From positions 57,431-121,430 of the forward strand of contig SVTF01000001.1 in NCBI GenBank assembly GCA_015063905.1: a DNA stretch of 64,000 nt, given 5' to 3'. The translations under genes were made by a program, and so were the position numbers. The notes under the pieces are model-generated. The model worked only from the letters and a program-made list of their open reading frames with translations. It was not told where the DNA came from and made no database searches. This DNA is from Oscillospiraceae bacterium. Its GTDB lineage: Bacteria > Bacillota > Clostridia > Oscillospirales > CAG-272. Positions 1 through 9,179 of this stretch are shown here, piece after piece (within the stretch, counting starts at the first letter, position 1; every line of letters begins with the position of its first letter).

Positions 1-645
1 TACCGGCTTGGAGCAGAAAGCGACTGCGCAGACATGGAAACTCGGCGAGCGATACGCAACATACTTGATCTTGCCCGAGATCAGATAGGATTTAACACCG
101 AGGGAGCAGAGATATTCGTTCAGCTATATACCTCTAAAAAAGGAGGGTGCGAGTTATTCATAACCAAAGGCGAAAGCTATGAAGGCTCGCAAAGAGAAGT
201 GGGATTTTCAAGTGAGAAAATGAGTGCGCATCTACCCATAAAGGATGACCGCTCCGCGCATTCAAGACAGAAAAAGCGTGAATCCGCTAAAGGCGCGCCC
301 TATGGAGAGCTTGCGGTACGTGACAACTCTCTTCCTTCCGAAAGAAAAAACGATATAGGAAAGCTCGCGTTTTCATTTGACGCTCTTATTGATCTTTGTA
401 AGGTGTGTAGGATAATGCTTGAACGCGGTATAAAAGCAGGCAGTCAGGCATTGTACGACGATGCGGGCATATTCTATCTTTTGCTTTATAACACGGGAAT
501 GAGTGCGTATTCAAGGCTGGACAGATTCTCATTTATCACTGAATACGGGATCAAAGAAAGCTCGGATCGCCTGCTTACATATCTTGGCGAACACGGCAAT
601 ACTATCTGCAACGAAGGGGCAATTGAGTTGCTTGGCAATCTGTGA
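1..645 (+). CDS. mecA: MecA-family adaptor protein (5' truncated by window edge)
   Basis: The frame is open upstream of the listed Met to base 1 (YRLGAESDCADMETRRAIRNILDLARDQIGF). MecA-like N-terminal 'F.TEGAEIFVQLYTSKKGGCELFITK' and C-terminal 'ITEYG...YLGEHGNTICNEGAIELL' motifs are present. Confidence 0.75.
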   Translation, partial: YRLGAESDCADMETRRAIRNILDLARDQIGFNTEGAEIFVQLYTSKKGGCELFITKGESYEGSQREVGFSSEKMSAHLPIKDDRSAHSRQKKRESAKGAPYGELAVRDNSLPSERKNDIGKLAFSFDALIDLCKVCRIMLERGIKAGSQALYDDAGIFYLLLYNTGMSAYSRLDRFSFITEYGIKESSDRLLTYLGEHGNTICNEGAIELLGNL

Positions 646-769
646 TTTGCCAATGATATATTTTCAGTTATATTTTAATAAAAATCGTCCTCGGCTCTTG
701 AAATCGGGGGCGTTTTTTGATATAATGATTGTGTATTGATTTTTACCTTTTTGAAAGGATACACAAAAC

Positions 770-1327
770 ATGATGCTTGACGATTTGAGAAAAGCGTGCG
801 CCGACTGCACTAAATGCTCATTGTGTGATACACGCACAAACTCCGTTTTCGGCGTGGGATGCGAAACTGCTGACCTTATGTTCGTCGGTGAAGCCCCGGG
901 CGAGCAAGAGGATCTCTCCGGAGTGCCGTTTGTCGGACGCGCGGGTCAGTTGCTTGACAAATTTCTTTATGCGGTAGATATCTCGAGAGAAGACGTTTAC
1001 ATAGCTAATGTTTTAAAGTGCCGTCCTCCCAAAAACCGTGATCCCCTCCCAGAGGAGGAGGATATGTGCATAGGATACCTGCGCGAGCAGGTTTCCATCA
1101 TCAAGCCCAAGATAATAGTGTGTCTTGGAAGAATATCTGCCATGAGACTAATAAAACCCGACTTCAAAATAACTCAGGAGCACGGAAAATGGTTCAAAAA
1201 GGGCAACGTTCTTATGACCGCCGTGTATCATCCCGCCGCACTTTTGCGCGATCCCAGAAAAAAAGAAGATATGCTTGAAGATATGAAGGCGATCAAGCAA
1301 AAACTTACCCAACTGCAAGAGGACTAA
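770..1327 (+). CDS. Uracil-DNA glycosylase, family 4-like
   Basis: Cys motif [34 protein letters not shown], and [10 protein letters not shown]. Confidence 0.93.
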   Translation: MMLDDLRKACADCTKCSLCDTRTNSVFGVGCETADLMFVGEAPGEQEDLSGVPFVGRAGQLLDKFLYAVDISREDVYIANVLKCRPPKNRDPLPEEEDMCIGYLREQVSIIKPKIIVCLGRISAMRLIKPDFKITQEHGKWFKKGNVLMTAVYHPAALLRDPRKKEDMLEDMKAIKQKLTQLQED

Positions 1328-1330
1328 AAA

Positions 1331-2287
1331 ATGAATTTCAATGCTTTATACGCAGTGGTTGCAACACTGCTCTTACTTATGGTCGTCGGTTTTATTTGCC
1401 GAAAACTAAAGATAATTGACGATGTCGCATCAAAAAGACTATCCGCCCTGATATTGAAGGTTGGACAACCGGCAATGATCATAAACGCACTTGCCAGCGC
1501 AAAGTACTCTCTTGAAAACCTTGAAATGGCAGGAAAAATGGTATTATTCGGCTTTGCATTCCATATTGTTCTTGCAATTTTTGCCTTTGCGCTTTGTATC
1601 GTGCTAAAAAGAAATCTCGACGAACAGAAAATATCCGAGTTTTCCTTGGTTTTCGCGAATTGCGCGTTTATTGGTTTCCCTATTTTCGAAGCTCTGTTCG
1701 GTCCAGAAGGACTATTCATGGCATCCTTCCTTGTTATCAGCTTCAACGTTTTCATGTGGACTTGGGGACTTGCCATATTTGCTCGCAAAAGAAAAGATAT
1801 CAAGATCACCGTCAAAAAGGTATTGCTAAACTTTGGAACAGTCCCCTCTGTTATCGGATTCGGACTGTTTGCGCTTCAGGCTCCCGAGATAGGATTCGTT
1901 ACCCCCGCTTTTATTCTTGATGCCTGCAAGTTTCTGAGCAATCTCTGTACTCCGATTTCCGTACTCATAACGGGAGCGCTTATTGCTACACTTAAACCAA
2001 AGCAGATATTCACAAAATGGCAGGTGCTTTATTTTAACGCTATAAAGCTATTCGTTCTGCCTTTAATCGTATGTCTTATCACAAAGCTTTTGAATATTCC
2101 CTACAACTACGCCATGTTCTTTACAGCCGCAGCAGCACTTCCCGCCGCTTCAAGCGTTTCTATGTTATCGGAAACGTACGGACTTGATTCGGGATATTCC
2201 GCACTTGTGGTTGGAACGTCTTCGCTTCTATGCGTAGCAACCCTGCCACTGTCGCTAAATCTTTCTCAATGGCTTCTGACACTATAA
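1331..2287 (+). CDS. AEC-family (auxin efflux carrier-like) permease
   Basis: About 10 TM segments; AEC-like pattern with 'ANCAFIGFPIFEALFG'; follows the upstream gene by 3 nt. Confidence 0.85.
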   Translation: MNFNALYAVVATLLLLMVVGFICRKLKIIDDVASKRLSALILKVGQPAMIINALASAKYSLENLEMAGKMVLFGFAFHIVLAIFAFALCIVLKRNLDEQKISEFSLVFANCAFIGFPIFEALFGPEGLFMASFLVISFNVFMWTWGLAIFARKRKDIKITVKKVLLNFGTVPSVIGFGLFALQAPEIGFVTPAFILDACKFLSNLCTPISVLITGALIATLKPKQIFTKWQVLYFNAIKLFVLPLIVCLITKLLNIPYNYAMFFTAAAALPAASSVSMLSETYGLDSGYSALVVGTSSLLCVATLPLSLNLSQWLLTL

Positions 2288-2290
2288 AAT

Positions 2291-2326
2291 AAAAAAGCTA
2301 TACCGAACGTTCGGTATGGCTTTTTT
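2291..2326. terminator. Bidirectional intrinsic terminator between convergent genes
   Basis: aaaaaagctataccgaacgttcggtatggctttttt: inverted repeat with A- and T-tracts on the two flanks. Confidence 0.85.
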
Positions 2327-2328
2327 GT

Positions 2329-2727
2329 TTATTTAGTATCGTTGTAATATATTATTTCATCGGGCAGGTGCAAGCCAAGCTTTTCACGTGCCATGCGTAC
2401 TATATAGTCATAGTCAACAGGCGAATCAAGTAAATACTCCAACTCCTCGATGTTGTTTTCATATTCCTCCAGCCTTAATTCAAGAGCCTCCTTTTCCTTT
2501 TGAAGCTCACTATACTTCATCAGTCCCGTAACAAACACCACAATGGACACAACAAGCAACACAGCAAGCGCAAGGCGCACTGTAACCTTTATTGCGGGAG
2601 TGCGAAAACCTTTCTTTATCGCGATCTCAAGATTTTTCTCGGAAGCATCTTCTATCAGATCGCCGTCAACGGCGGCGTCCTGCAAAGCTGATCCTTCCTT
2701 GTTCTTTATATCTGTATTTTTTGACAT
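2329..2727 (-). CDS. divIC: Septum formation initiator family protein (DivIC/FtsB-like)
   Basis: Single TM followed by a coiled coil, C-terminal 'DYIVRMAREKLGLHLPDEIIY'; lies downstream of yabP-yabQ as in the Firmicutes cluster. Confidence 0.85.
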   Translation of the reverse strand: MSKNTDIKNKEGSALQDAAVDGDLIEDASEKNLEIAIKKGFRTPAIKVTVRLALAVLLVVSIVVFVTGLMKYSELQKEKEALELRLEEYENNIEELEYLLDSPVDYDYIVRMAREKLGLHLPDEIIYYNDTK

Positions 2728-3301
2728 CCTTACAAGCTTCCTCTTCAGAGTATTCGGGCAACCTGGGCATTGCTTTATTGGCTACATTTTTGCGTTGCTC
2801 CCGTCGCGCGCATATTACACTTATTATTTTACCAATTACTTTGCCTATTGTCAAGTGATATAGCTTAATTATAAGAGAAATTATTGCCTTAAAAGGCATG
2901 ATCAGCTTACCGACCAGCCATCTTATTATTTTCTTTATATGCTTTGCAAGCTTCACGTTTATCTTAAGTACAAGCCTGCCAAGCGTAAGGTAATACAATG
3001 CTCCGCCTCCAAGCATTCCAACGTACACGATGCCACGAAAGACACCGCCGCTTACGTTATATGTAAGCAAAATAGACGATATAGCAAATGATATGCAAAA
3101 AACCGCATCGCATAAAAATGTTACAGCATACAAGAATATCCTTTTGCCCACGCTTGTCGGTTCAACGGCAGCTTTACCATAATCAACACCAAGCATCATC
3201 TTAAATAATCGGATACCGTCATATATCAAGCCATGCGCAATGCCTATCAAAGCAGAGCTTAATATCAAAAGCAATACGGTAGATTGCGACAGATCTATCA
3301 T
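2666..3301 (-). CDS. yabQ: Spore cortex biosynthesis protein YabQ
   Basis: Multi-TM protein with 'SSALIGIAHGLIYDGIRLFKMM'; synteny between yabP and divIC. Confidence 0.85.
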   Translation of the reverse strand: MIDLSQSTVLLLILSSALIGIAHGLIYDGIRLFKMMLGVDYGKAAVEPTSVGKRIFLYAVTFLCDAVFCISFAISSILLTYNVSGGVFRGIVYVGMLGGGALYYLTLGRLVLKINVKLAKHIKKIIRWLVGKLIMPFKAIISLIIKLYHLTIGKVIGKIISVICARREQRKNVANKAMPRLPEYSEEEACKDVKKYRYKEQGRISFAGRRR

Positions 3302-3304
3302 ACG

Positions 3305-3601
3305 TTACTCCGTATCGCTCCGTTTTCTAAACAGTCCCCTTTTTGTCTGCTGCTTATCTTCAAAATAATACATACCGTTGATCCTACCCTCAAGCTCAAC
3401 TATTCCGTCAGATATGTTCAACACCTTGACGTGCAGTCCTTCTCCCTCCACCGCCATGTTTCCACAGACGGTGAGCAATACCACTCCACCTTCATCAAAG
3501 CTTACAACGTCAATCACACCGTCTATATTCATTCCCTCTCTCGACCTTGAAAAGAAGGAGTGGGGCGCCTCCTTATGCGAGATCGGATTTATTTCACTCA
3601 T
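3305..3601 (-). CDS. yabP: Sporulation protein YabP
   Basis: 'MSEINPISHKE..IDGVIDVVSFDEGGVVLLTVCGNMAVEGEGLHVKVLNISDGIVELEGRINGMYY'. Start placed at internal Met (3601), which follows ggagg-t7. Confidence 0.88.
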   Translation of the reverse strand: MSEINPISHKEAPHSFFSRSREGMNIDGVIDVVSFDEGGVVLLTVCGNMAVEGEGLHVKVLNISDGIVELEGRINGMYYFEDKQQTKRGLFRKRSDTE

Positions 3602-3656
3602 AAAAAAACCTCCGCATACTGTATCAATGATACAATATATGCGGAAGTGTTTCCGA

Positions 3657-3899
3657 TTATTCAATAACCTCATACAGCGAGGAGGCTTCCGCCTTAGCGG
3701 TAAACTCTCTGACATCAAGCACTCTTATCTTAAGCGTGCGCTGACCGAACGTGACTTCAATCACGTCTCCCACCTTAACGTCATACGACGCCTTGGCAGG
3801 TCTGCCGTTAACGCTTACGTGCTCTGTATCGCACGCATCGTTAGCCACTGTCCTTCGCTTTATGATTCTTGAAACCTTCAGATATTTATCAAGACGCAT
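3657..3899 (-). CDS. rqcP: S4-domain RNA-binding protein RqcP/YabO
   Basis: MRLDKYLKVSRIIKRRTVANDACD..VSVNGRPAKASYDVKVGD: S4 domain plus synteny. Confidence 0.92.
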   Translation of the reverse strand: MRLDKYLKVSRIIKRRTVANDACDTEHVSVNGRPAKASYDVKVGDVIEVTFGQRTLKIRVLDVREFTAKAEASSLYEVIE

Positions 3900-3902
3900 T
3901 TA

Positions 3903-4178
3903 TTAGCCGTTTACTTTTTTCTTAAGCTCGCTACCTGCGCTGAAAGCAACGTACTTGGATGCGGGGATCTCAACTGCCTCGCCGGTCTTGGGGTTTCTAC
4001 CGGTTCTTGCTGCACGACCCTTAACCTCAAATCCACCGAAACCTGTGATCTTTACATCTTCGCCTGCTGCAAGAGCCTCTGCAACAACGTCGAGAACTGC
4101 GTTAACAGCTGCTGCCGCTTCCTTCTTGGTTACGCCTGCCTTTGCCGCTACTGCATCTGTGAGCTGTAATTTGTTCAT
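3903..4178 (-). CDS. hup: HU-family DNA-binding protein
   Basis: MNKLQLTDAVAAKAGVTKKEA..GFGGFEVKGRAARTGRNPKTGEAVEIPASK. Confidence 0.97.
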   Translation of the reverse strand: MNKLQLTDAVAAKAGVTKKEAAAAVNAVLDVVAEALAAGEDVKITGFGGFEVKGRAARTGRNPKTGEAVEIPASKYVAFSAGSELKKKVNG

Positions 4179-4271
4179 AATATACCTCTTTCTTTTTTGT
4201 TATATTTCGGCTGACTAAAAAATGGGCAAATGCACCATCCAAACGGCCAAACCGATTGATTTGTTTAGTTA

Positions 4272-4300
4272 ATTATAACATATTGGAAGTTTTTTTGCAA
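4272..4300 (-). promoter_or_regulatory. Candidate sigma-A-type promoter upstream of hup
   Basis: On the minus strand: ttgcaa - 17 nt - tataat. Confidence 0.5.
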
Positions 4301-4441
4301 TAGGTTTTACAAAAAAATATTCAAAAAAACACTATTTTTGCTAAATTTTTTTGTATTTTTTGACGGCAAATTAACTTTTTTTATCTAACGTGACACAAAA
4401 CCGCTATTTTGAGACACCGCTGATTGCTAAATCGCTTATGT

Positions 4442-5272
4442 TTATTTGGAATGCTTGACTTTATCCCATATTGCGTCAAGCTGCTCCATTGTCATATTCT
4501 CGACGCGATCTCCATTGCTTAATACAGCGTTCTCTACCTTTTCAAATCTGTCAATAAACTTATTTGTGGCACCAAAAAGAGCTTCCTCGCTATCTACTCC
4601 AAGCTTTCTGGCAAGACTTGTAACTGTAAGCAGGAGATCTCCCATCTCCTCCTTTACATCCTCCAAGGATTTGTTTTGAGCCGCCTCGCGAAGCTCCTCG
4701 ATCTCCTCATACAGCTTATCAAACACAAGATCTGCCGTTTCAAAATCAAAGAAAGATGCCTTTTTGCCCACCTTTTGAGCTCTCATAAGTGCGGGAAGCA
4801 TAGGCGGGATTGACCTTAACTTATCGGTCAGAGTATTTCTCTGCTTCTCTTCTCCCTTGATCTTATCCCAATTATCAAGAACCTCGGCACTATCCTTAAC
4901 ACTGACCTCTCCAAATACGTGTGGATGACGGTGTATCAGCTTTGCGCATATATCGTTGGATACGTCACTCATATCAAACGTACCTGCCTCGCGCTCAATA
5001 TCCGCATGGAATACGACCTGCAAAAGCACGTCGCCCAGCTCCTCACGCAGAAGCTTAACACTCTCGGTATCTATCGCCTCTATGACCTCGTACGTCTCCT
5101 CAATAAAATCCTTGCGCAGACTCTTGTGGTCCTGCTCCATGTCCCAGGGGCATCCACCCTCTCCGCGCAATATCTTTACTATGAGTAAAAGGTCCTCATA
5201 ATCGTATCTTTCCTTTGCCAAAAGATAGCTTATTCTTTCTTTTCTCTTCTGCTCGGTAAACTGACTGTTCAT
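4442..5272 (-). CDS. mazG: Nucleoside triphosphate pyrophosphohydrolase MazG
   Basis: LRGEGGCPWDMEQDHKSLRKDFIEETYEVIEAID; two MazG halves (second with EEMGDLLLTVTSLARKLG). Confidence 0.97.
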   Translation of the reverse strand: MNSQFTEQKRKERISYLLAKERYDYEDLLLIVKILRGEGGCPWDMEQDHKSLRKDFIEETYEVIEAIDTESVKLLREELGDVLLQVVFHADIEREAGTFDMSDVSNDICAKLIHRHPHVFGEVSVKDSAEVLDNWDKIKGEEKQRNTLTDKLRSIPPMLPALMRAQKVGKKASFFDFETADLVFDKLYEEIEELREAAQNKSLEDVKEEMGDLLLTVTSLARKLGVDSEEALFGATNKFIDRFEKVENAVLSNGDRVENMTMEQLDAIWDKVKHSK

Positions 5273-5294
5273 TTTACTTCCTCGCTTTTATTTA

Positions 5295-6911
5295 TTATTT
5301 TACCAATCTGTTTAATACAGGCAAACGTTTCACATCGTCTTTATTCACTGCTTTTAGCAAAAAACACATTGCTACGTATAATACCGCTGTAAAAGCGATG
5401 CTTAACAAAGTTGCCACGCTATCCGCCAACTGCCCAGACACACTCATATACAGTATTCTTCCCGCGGCAACTGATAAAAGTGCGGATGCAAACGGGCGGA
5501 CAAGTATTTCGCCTTGAGGAATATTCTGTGGAACTCTTTTGCTTATATGATAAAAATTTATGGCATTTATCGTGAGATCACAGGCAAACGTACTTATCGG
5601 GGCTCCCATTATGTTGATAGATCCGACTCCCATAAGAACGTATGCCAAAACGATCTTGACAAAAGCACCTATAGCCATAGAACATATGGGCAGACTTGGC
5701 TTACCGTATGCTTGTAATATTGCGTTCTCTACTGTTATATAGCAAGACATCGTCACGGACATTCCAAGTATCGCCAAAAGAGGACAAGCCAATGCCACCG
5801 CCTCTGCGTCACTTTTGAACACAAGATCAAGTATTTGCCTTGAAAACATAGACATACCAAGTCCTATGGGCATAGCTATGATAGACGTAAGCTTCAAAGC
5901 ATCAATTACAGATGTCATCTGTTTTTGCTTATCCTTGTTAGCAACCGCCCCCGATAAAGCGGGCACAAGCGGCAAAGCTACAGAGCTGATGATTGCCGGG
6001 GCGAGACTGAAAAGAGGTACGGCAAGCGTAGTATAGCTTCCATATGCGGAAAAAGCCATCTCCGAGGAATAACCTATAGTTTGCAGTCTGCGGAGTATCA
6101 TAGACATGTCTATCAGCTTTGTCAGACTCAGCACGGCGCTTGAAAGCGTTATTGGTATTGCCGCGCGCAACAGCTCACCGGCGACCCCTCGCCTATTGGA
6201 TGCTTTATGGGCTTCACCTCTCCTATGAAGCTTTTTTGACAGAGCAAGATACAAGGCGGATATAGCTGTTCCAAGTGTTAGTCCAAGCACACCCGCCGCA
6301 GCTACCATGGAAGTATCAAGTCCATGAGCGAAAGCCACGCCCGCAAATAACAGTCCAAGCAAAAGCTTGCCAAGTGCCTCTATAACTTGCGATACTGCAG
6401 TTGGAAGCATTTGTCCAAGTCCTTGAAAATAGCCTCTGTACGCTCCGCAAATACATACAAAAAATACCGTTGGTGCTATCGCGAATATGCACAGTGCCGC
6501 CTTATCGCTTTTAAGATAATCAGCAAACGGGACTGCAAAAGCTATCATTATTGCCGTTCCAATTATTCCTAACGCAATAAACAGACGCATTGCGACCTTG
6601 AATATGCTCTCCGCGCTTTCTTGCCCCTTTGCCGCTATCATGACCGACATAGCAACAGGCAATCCCGCCGTTGAAATTACACAAAAAAGCGCGTATATCT
6701 CATACGCAGAATTAAAATACCCCATGCCCTCGCTCCCAAGCAGACCGAGCATGGGGATCTTATATACAAGTCCGATTATCTTGACAATGACTACAGACAA
6801 TGTCAAAACAAAGAATCCCGAAAAGAAACCGTCCTTTTTTACATTTTCCTTTTCTTTTTGCGCAAGCGCAGGAATTGTTTGCTTTTTCTTATTTTCCAAA
6901 AGTCTTGCCAA
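5295..6911 (-). CDS. spoVB: Polysaccharide biosynthesis/MATE-like flippase, stage V sporulation protein B family
   Basis: Many TM segments, 'KIIGLVYKIPMLGLLGSEGMGYFNSAYEIYALFCVISTAGLPVAMSVMIA'; adjacent to mazG. Confidence 0.9.
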   Translation of the reverse strand: MARLLENKKKQTIPALAQKEKENVKKDGFFSGFFVLTLSVVIVKIIGLVYKIPMLGLLGSEGMGYFNSAYEIYALFCVISTAGLPVAMSVMIAAKGQESAESIFKVAMRLFIALGIIGTAIMIAFAVPFADYLKSDKAALCIFAIAPTVFFVCICGAYRGYFQGLGQMLPTAVSQVIEALGKLLLGLLFAGVAFAHGLDTSMVAAAGVLGLTLGTAISALYLALSKKLHRRGEAHKASNRRGVAGELLRAAIPITLSSAVLSLTKLIDMSMILRRLQTIGYSSEMAFSAYGSYTTLAVPLFSLAPAIISSVALPLVPALSGAVANKDKQKQMTSVIDALKLTSIIAMPIGLGMSMFSRQILDLVFKSDAEAVALACPLLAILGMSVTMSCYITVENAILQAYGKPSLPICSMAIGAFVKIVLAYVLMGVGSINIMGAPISTFACDLTINAINFYHISKRVPQNIPQGEILVRPFASALLSVAAGRILYMSVSGQLADSVATLLSIAFTAVLYVAMCFLLKAVNKDDVKRLPVLNRLVK

Positions 6912-6925
6912 GACCGCACCTCTAC

Positions 6926-8212
6926 TTAATCGAAATAGTGTGAGATTACCCTTTTAGCCTCATGCTTTAAGAGCTGCTCATCTATCGTAGTATATGTGCC
7001 GTTTTCATAAAGTATGTTGCCATCGCAAAGAGTCATAAGTATATCCGACTCTGTCATGCTATAGCATACAGTGGATTCGAAGCTATATGAGGGAATGTTG
7101 TCAAACGACGACATATCCACAAGCACAACGTCTGCCCTGCTCCCAACCTTTATTTCTCCGCAATCCATTCTTCCCTGCGCTATCGCGCCGTTTCGCGTGG
7201 CGCATTTGATCATATCTGCCGCCAAGGTGACCGAAGGGTCCCGCTCTGCGCCCTTATGTATCAGCGTAGCAAACTGAAGCTCACGAAGCACACTTAAGCG
7301 GTTGTTTGATGCAGCGCCATCTGTTCCGAGCGTTACATTTATGCCCGCATCACGCATCTTTTTGTATGGCATGATCCCGCTGCCAAGCTTTAAGTTGCTT
7401 ACGGGATTATGAGCTATACTTATCGGATATTTAGCCATAAGCTTTATATCCTCATCGCTTACCCACACGCAGTGAGCCGCAGTCACGGCATTATCGAGTA
7501 TTCCGTGCTTTGCCAAAAACGCGGTTGGTGTAAGTCCGTGTCGGGCTATACACTCTTCATGCTCAGCCTTGGTTTCCGAGACGTGTATCTGAAAGCCCGT
7601 TTCAAGCTCTTTTGTGAGCGCCCCCACATAGTCAAAGCATTTTGGAACGTTGGAATACTCTGCGTGCAATGACATATCTATCTTTATCCTGCCATCCGCC
7701 TTACCGTTCCAATTCTTATATACGTCAATTGACTCAAGCACTCTTAGATCCTTGGAAAAATCGGCATTGCTATCAAATGACACTATCGAACGAGAAAGAT
7801 TTGCCTTTACTCCCGTTTGCTCCACGGCTTTTGCCGTTTCGTCAAGGAAAAAGTACATATCTGAAAATGATACTACTCCATTTTTAATCATTTCGGCAAT
7901 CGCCAGCATCGACCCCGTGTAGACCCTCTCCTCATTTAAAAGATCCTCCGCGGGAAATATTTTTTCGTTCAACCAACGCTGAAGAGGCAGATCGTCGCCG
8001 TAACCCCGAAACAGTGTCATAGCACTGTGACAGTGCGTATTGTAAAACGCGGGCATAAGAAGATTTCCATTACCCTCTATCACACGGTCAGCATTATATT
8101 CGGGCATCTGCGCTCCAATATACTCTATAGTTTTGTCCTTGATAACAACGTTTACCGTTCCGCTATATCCACAGCTCTCGAGTAGATTTACGTTTTTAAA
8201 TATCAGTGTCAT
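6926..8212 (-). CDS. mtaD: Amidohydrolase, 5-methylthioadenosine/S-adenosylhomocysteine deaminase-like
   Basis: 'LLMPAFYNTHCHSAMTLFRGYGDDLPLQRWLNEKIFPAE', 'AAHCVWVSDEDI', 'TLGTDGAASNNRL'. Confidence 0.88.
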   Translation of the reverse strand: MTLIFKNVNLLESCGYSGTVNVVIKDKTIEYIGAQMPEYNADRVIEGNGNLLMPAFYNTHCHSAMTLFRGYGDDLPLQRWLNEKIFPAEDLLNEERVYTGSMLAIAEMIKNGVVSFSDMYFFLDETAKAVEQTGVKANLSRSIVSFDSNADFSKDLRVLESIDVYKNWNGKADGRIKIDMSLHAEYSNVPKCFDYVGALTKELETGFQIHVSETKAEHEECIARHGLTPTAFLAKHGILDNAVTAAHCVWVSDEDIKLMAKYPISIAHNPVSNLKLGSGIMPYKKMRDAGINVTLGTDGAASNNRLSVLRELQFATLIHKGAERDPSVTLAADMIKCATRNGAIAQGRMDCGEIKVGSRADVVLVDMSSFDNIPSYSFESTVCYSMTESDILMTLCDGNILYENGTYTTIDEQLLKHEAKRVISHYFD

Positions 8213-8232
8213 CTTTACATCCTCAATACTGT

Positions 8233-9141
8233 TTAAACAAATTCCTTATAAAGTGATCCCTTAGAGATCACGTTGGGCGCTATGCCCTCTATTTTGTCGA
8301 TTCTTTGAAGTATCTCTCTGCTCTGACCATAGTACGCATAGCTTTGGGAAATGCCGCCAAGTAGATTTCTAAGATAGGGCGCAAGAACGTTCATTTCATA
8401 TGCCATAGTAGTGTCGATCCTCACGTCACATCTGTCAAAATATGGGAAGATATTCTTCTCCTCGTTTGCCCGCACTCCGTTCCAAAGCGGAAACGTAAAT
8501 TCAGGTTCAGCTCCCCTGAAATTGCTATCACGGACAAGCCTACGGCATAATCTTATATAGTCAGGCTCAAAAACGTTTCCGTCAACGTCAATCGCGCTCA
8601 TAGGACGAACCGCCAATATCTTGCCTCCCGCTTTTTCGATCACGGAAAGCACCTTGGGATAGAGAACCTGTATTCCCTCAAAAAGAAATACGTCATCATC
8701 GTCTGCGGAAAACTCCTCCCAAACACTTCTCTCACCTGTTTTAAAATCAAATATCGGCTTCTTTGCCCTGCCTTTTTCAAAAAGGTCATGCACAAATTCA
8801 TAAAACAGTTCGCAATCCAGAGTGTCGGGTGAATCAAAATCCGCCTTTGTGAGATCGGTATCCTTTAAATCCTCTTTTGAAAAGTTATCCTTGTAAAAAT
8901 CGTCAAGAGATATGACATGCACAATTTTTTGGCTGTCACCAAGATGCGAAATAAGCTTTTTTGCCGCCGTGGTCTTTCCGGAGCACGTGGGTCCTGTGAG
9001 TCCGACAACTCGCACATCTTTACCATCACACAGCTCGGATACTCCACGCGACAGCGCTCTCTCAAATTCTTCATCACACAAATGAACAAAATCCGAGTCT
9101 ATTTTCAAAAATCCCTTTTTAATATTCCTATCCATCATCAA
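8233..9141 (-). CDS. Uridine kinase-like nucleoside kinase
   Basis: Walker A 'GLTGPTCSGKTTAAKKL', 'SLDDFYKD', 'DFDSPDTLD', 'FLFEGIQVLYP'. Confidence 0.88.
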   Translation of the reverse strand: MMMDRNIKKGFLKIDSDFVHLCDEEFERALSRGVSELCDGKDVRVVGLTGPTCSGKTTAAKKLISHLGDSQKIVHVISLDDFYKDNFSKEDLKDTDLTKADFDSPDTLDCELFYEFVHDLFEKGRAKKPIFDFKTGERSVWEEFSADDDDVFLFEGIQVLYPKVLSVIEKAGGKILAVRPMSAIDVDGNVFEPDYIRLCRRLVRDSNFRGAEPEFTFPLWNGVRANEEKNIFPYFDRCDVRIDTTMAYEMNVLAPYLRNLLGGISQSYAYYGQSREILQRIDKIEGIAPNVISKGSLYKEFV

Positions 9142-9179
9142 GCTAACACCTCCCGGGTGATAAGTTTTTGCTTTGAATA

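Noticed and set aside
1324-1815. 163-aa minus-strand ORF opposite the AEC permease
   Set aside because: Opposite a clear multi-TM transporter; no recognisable domain.
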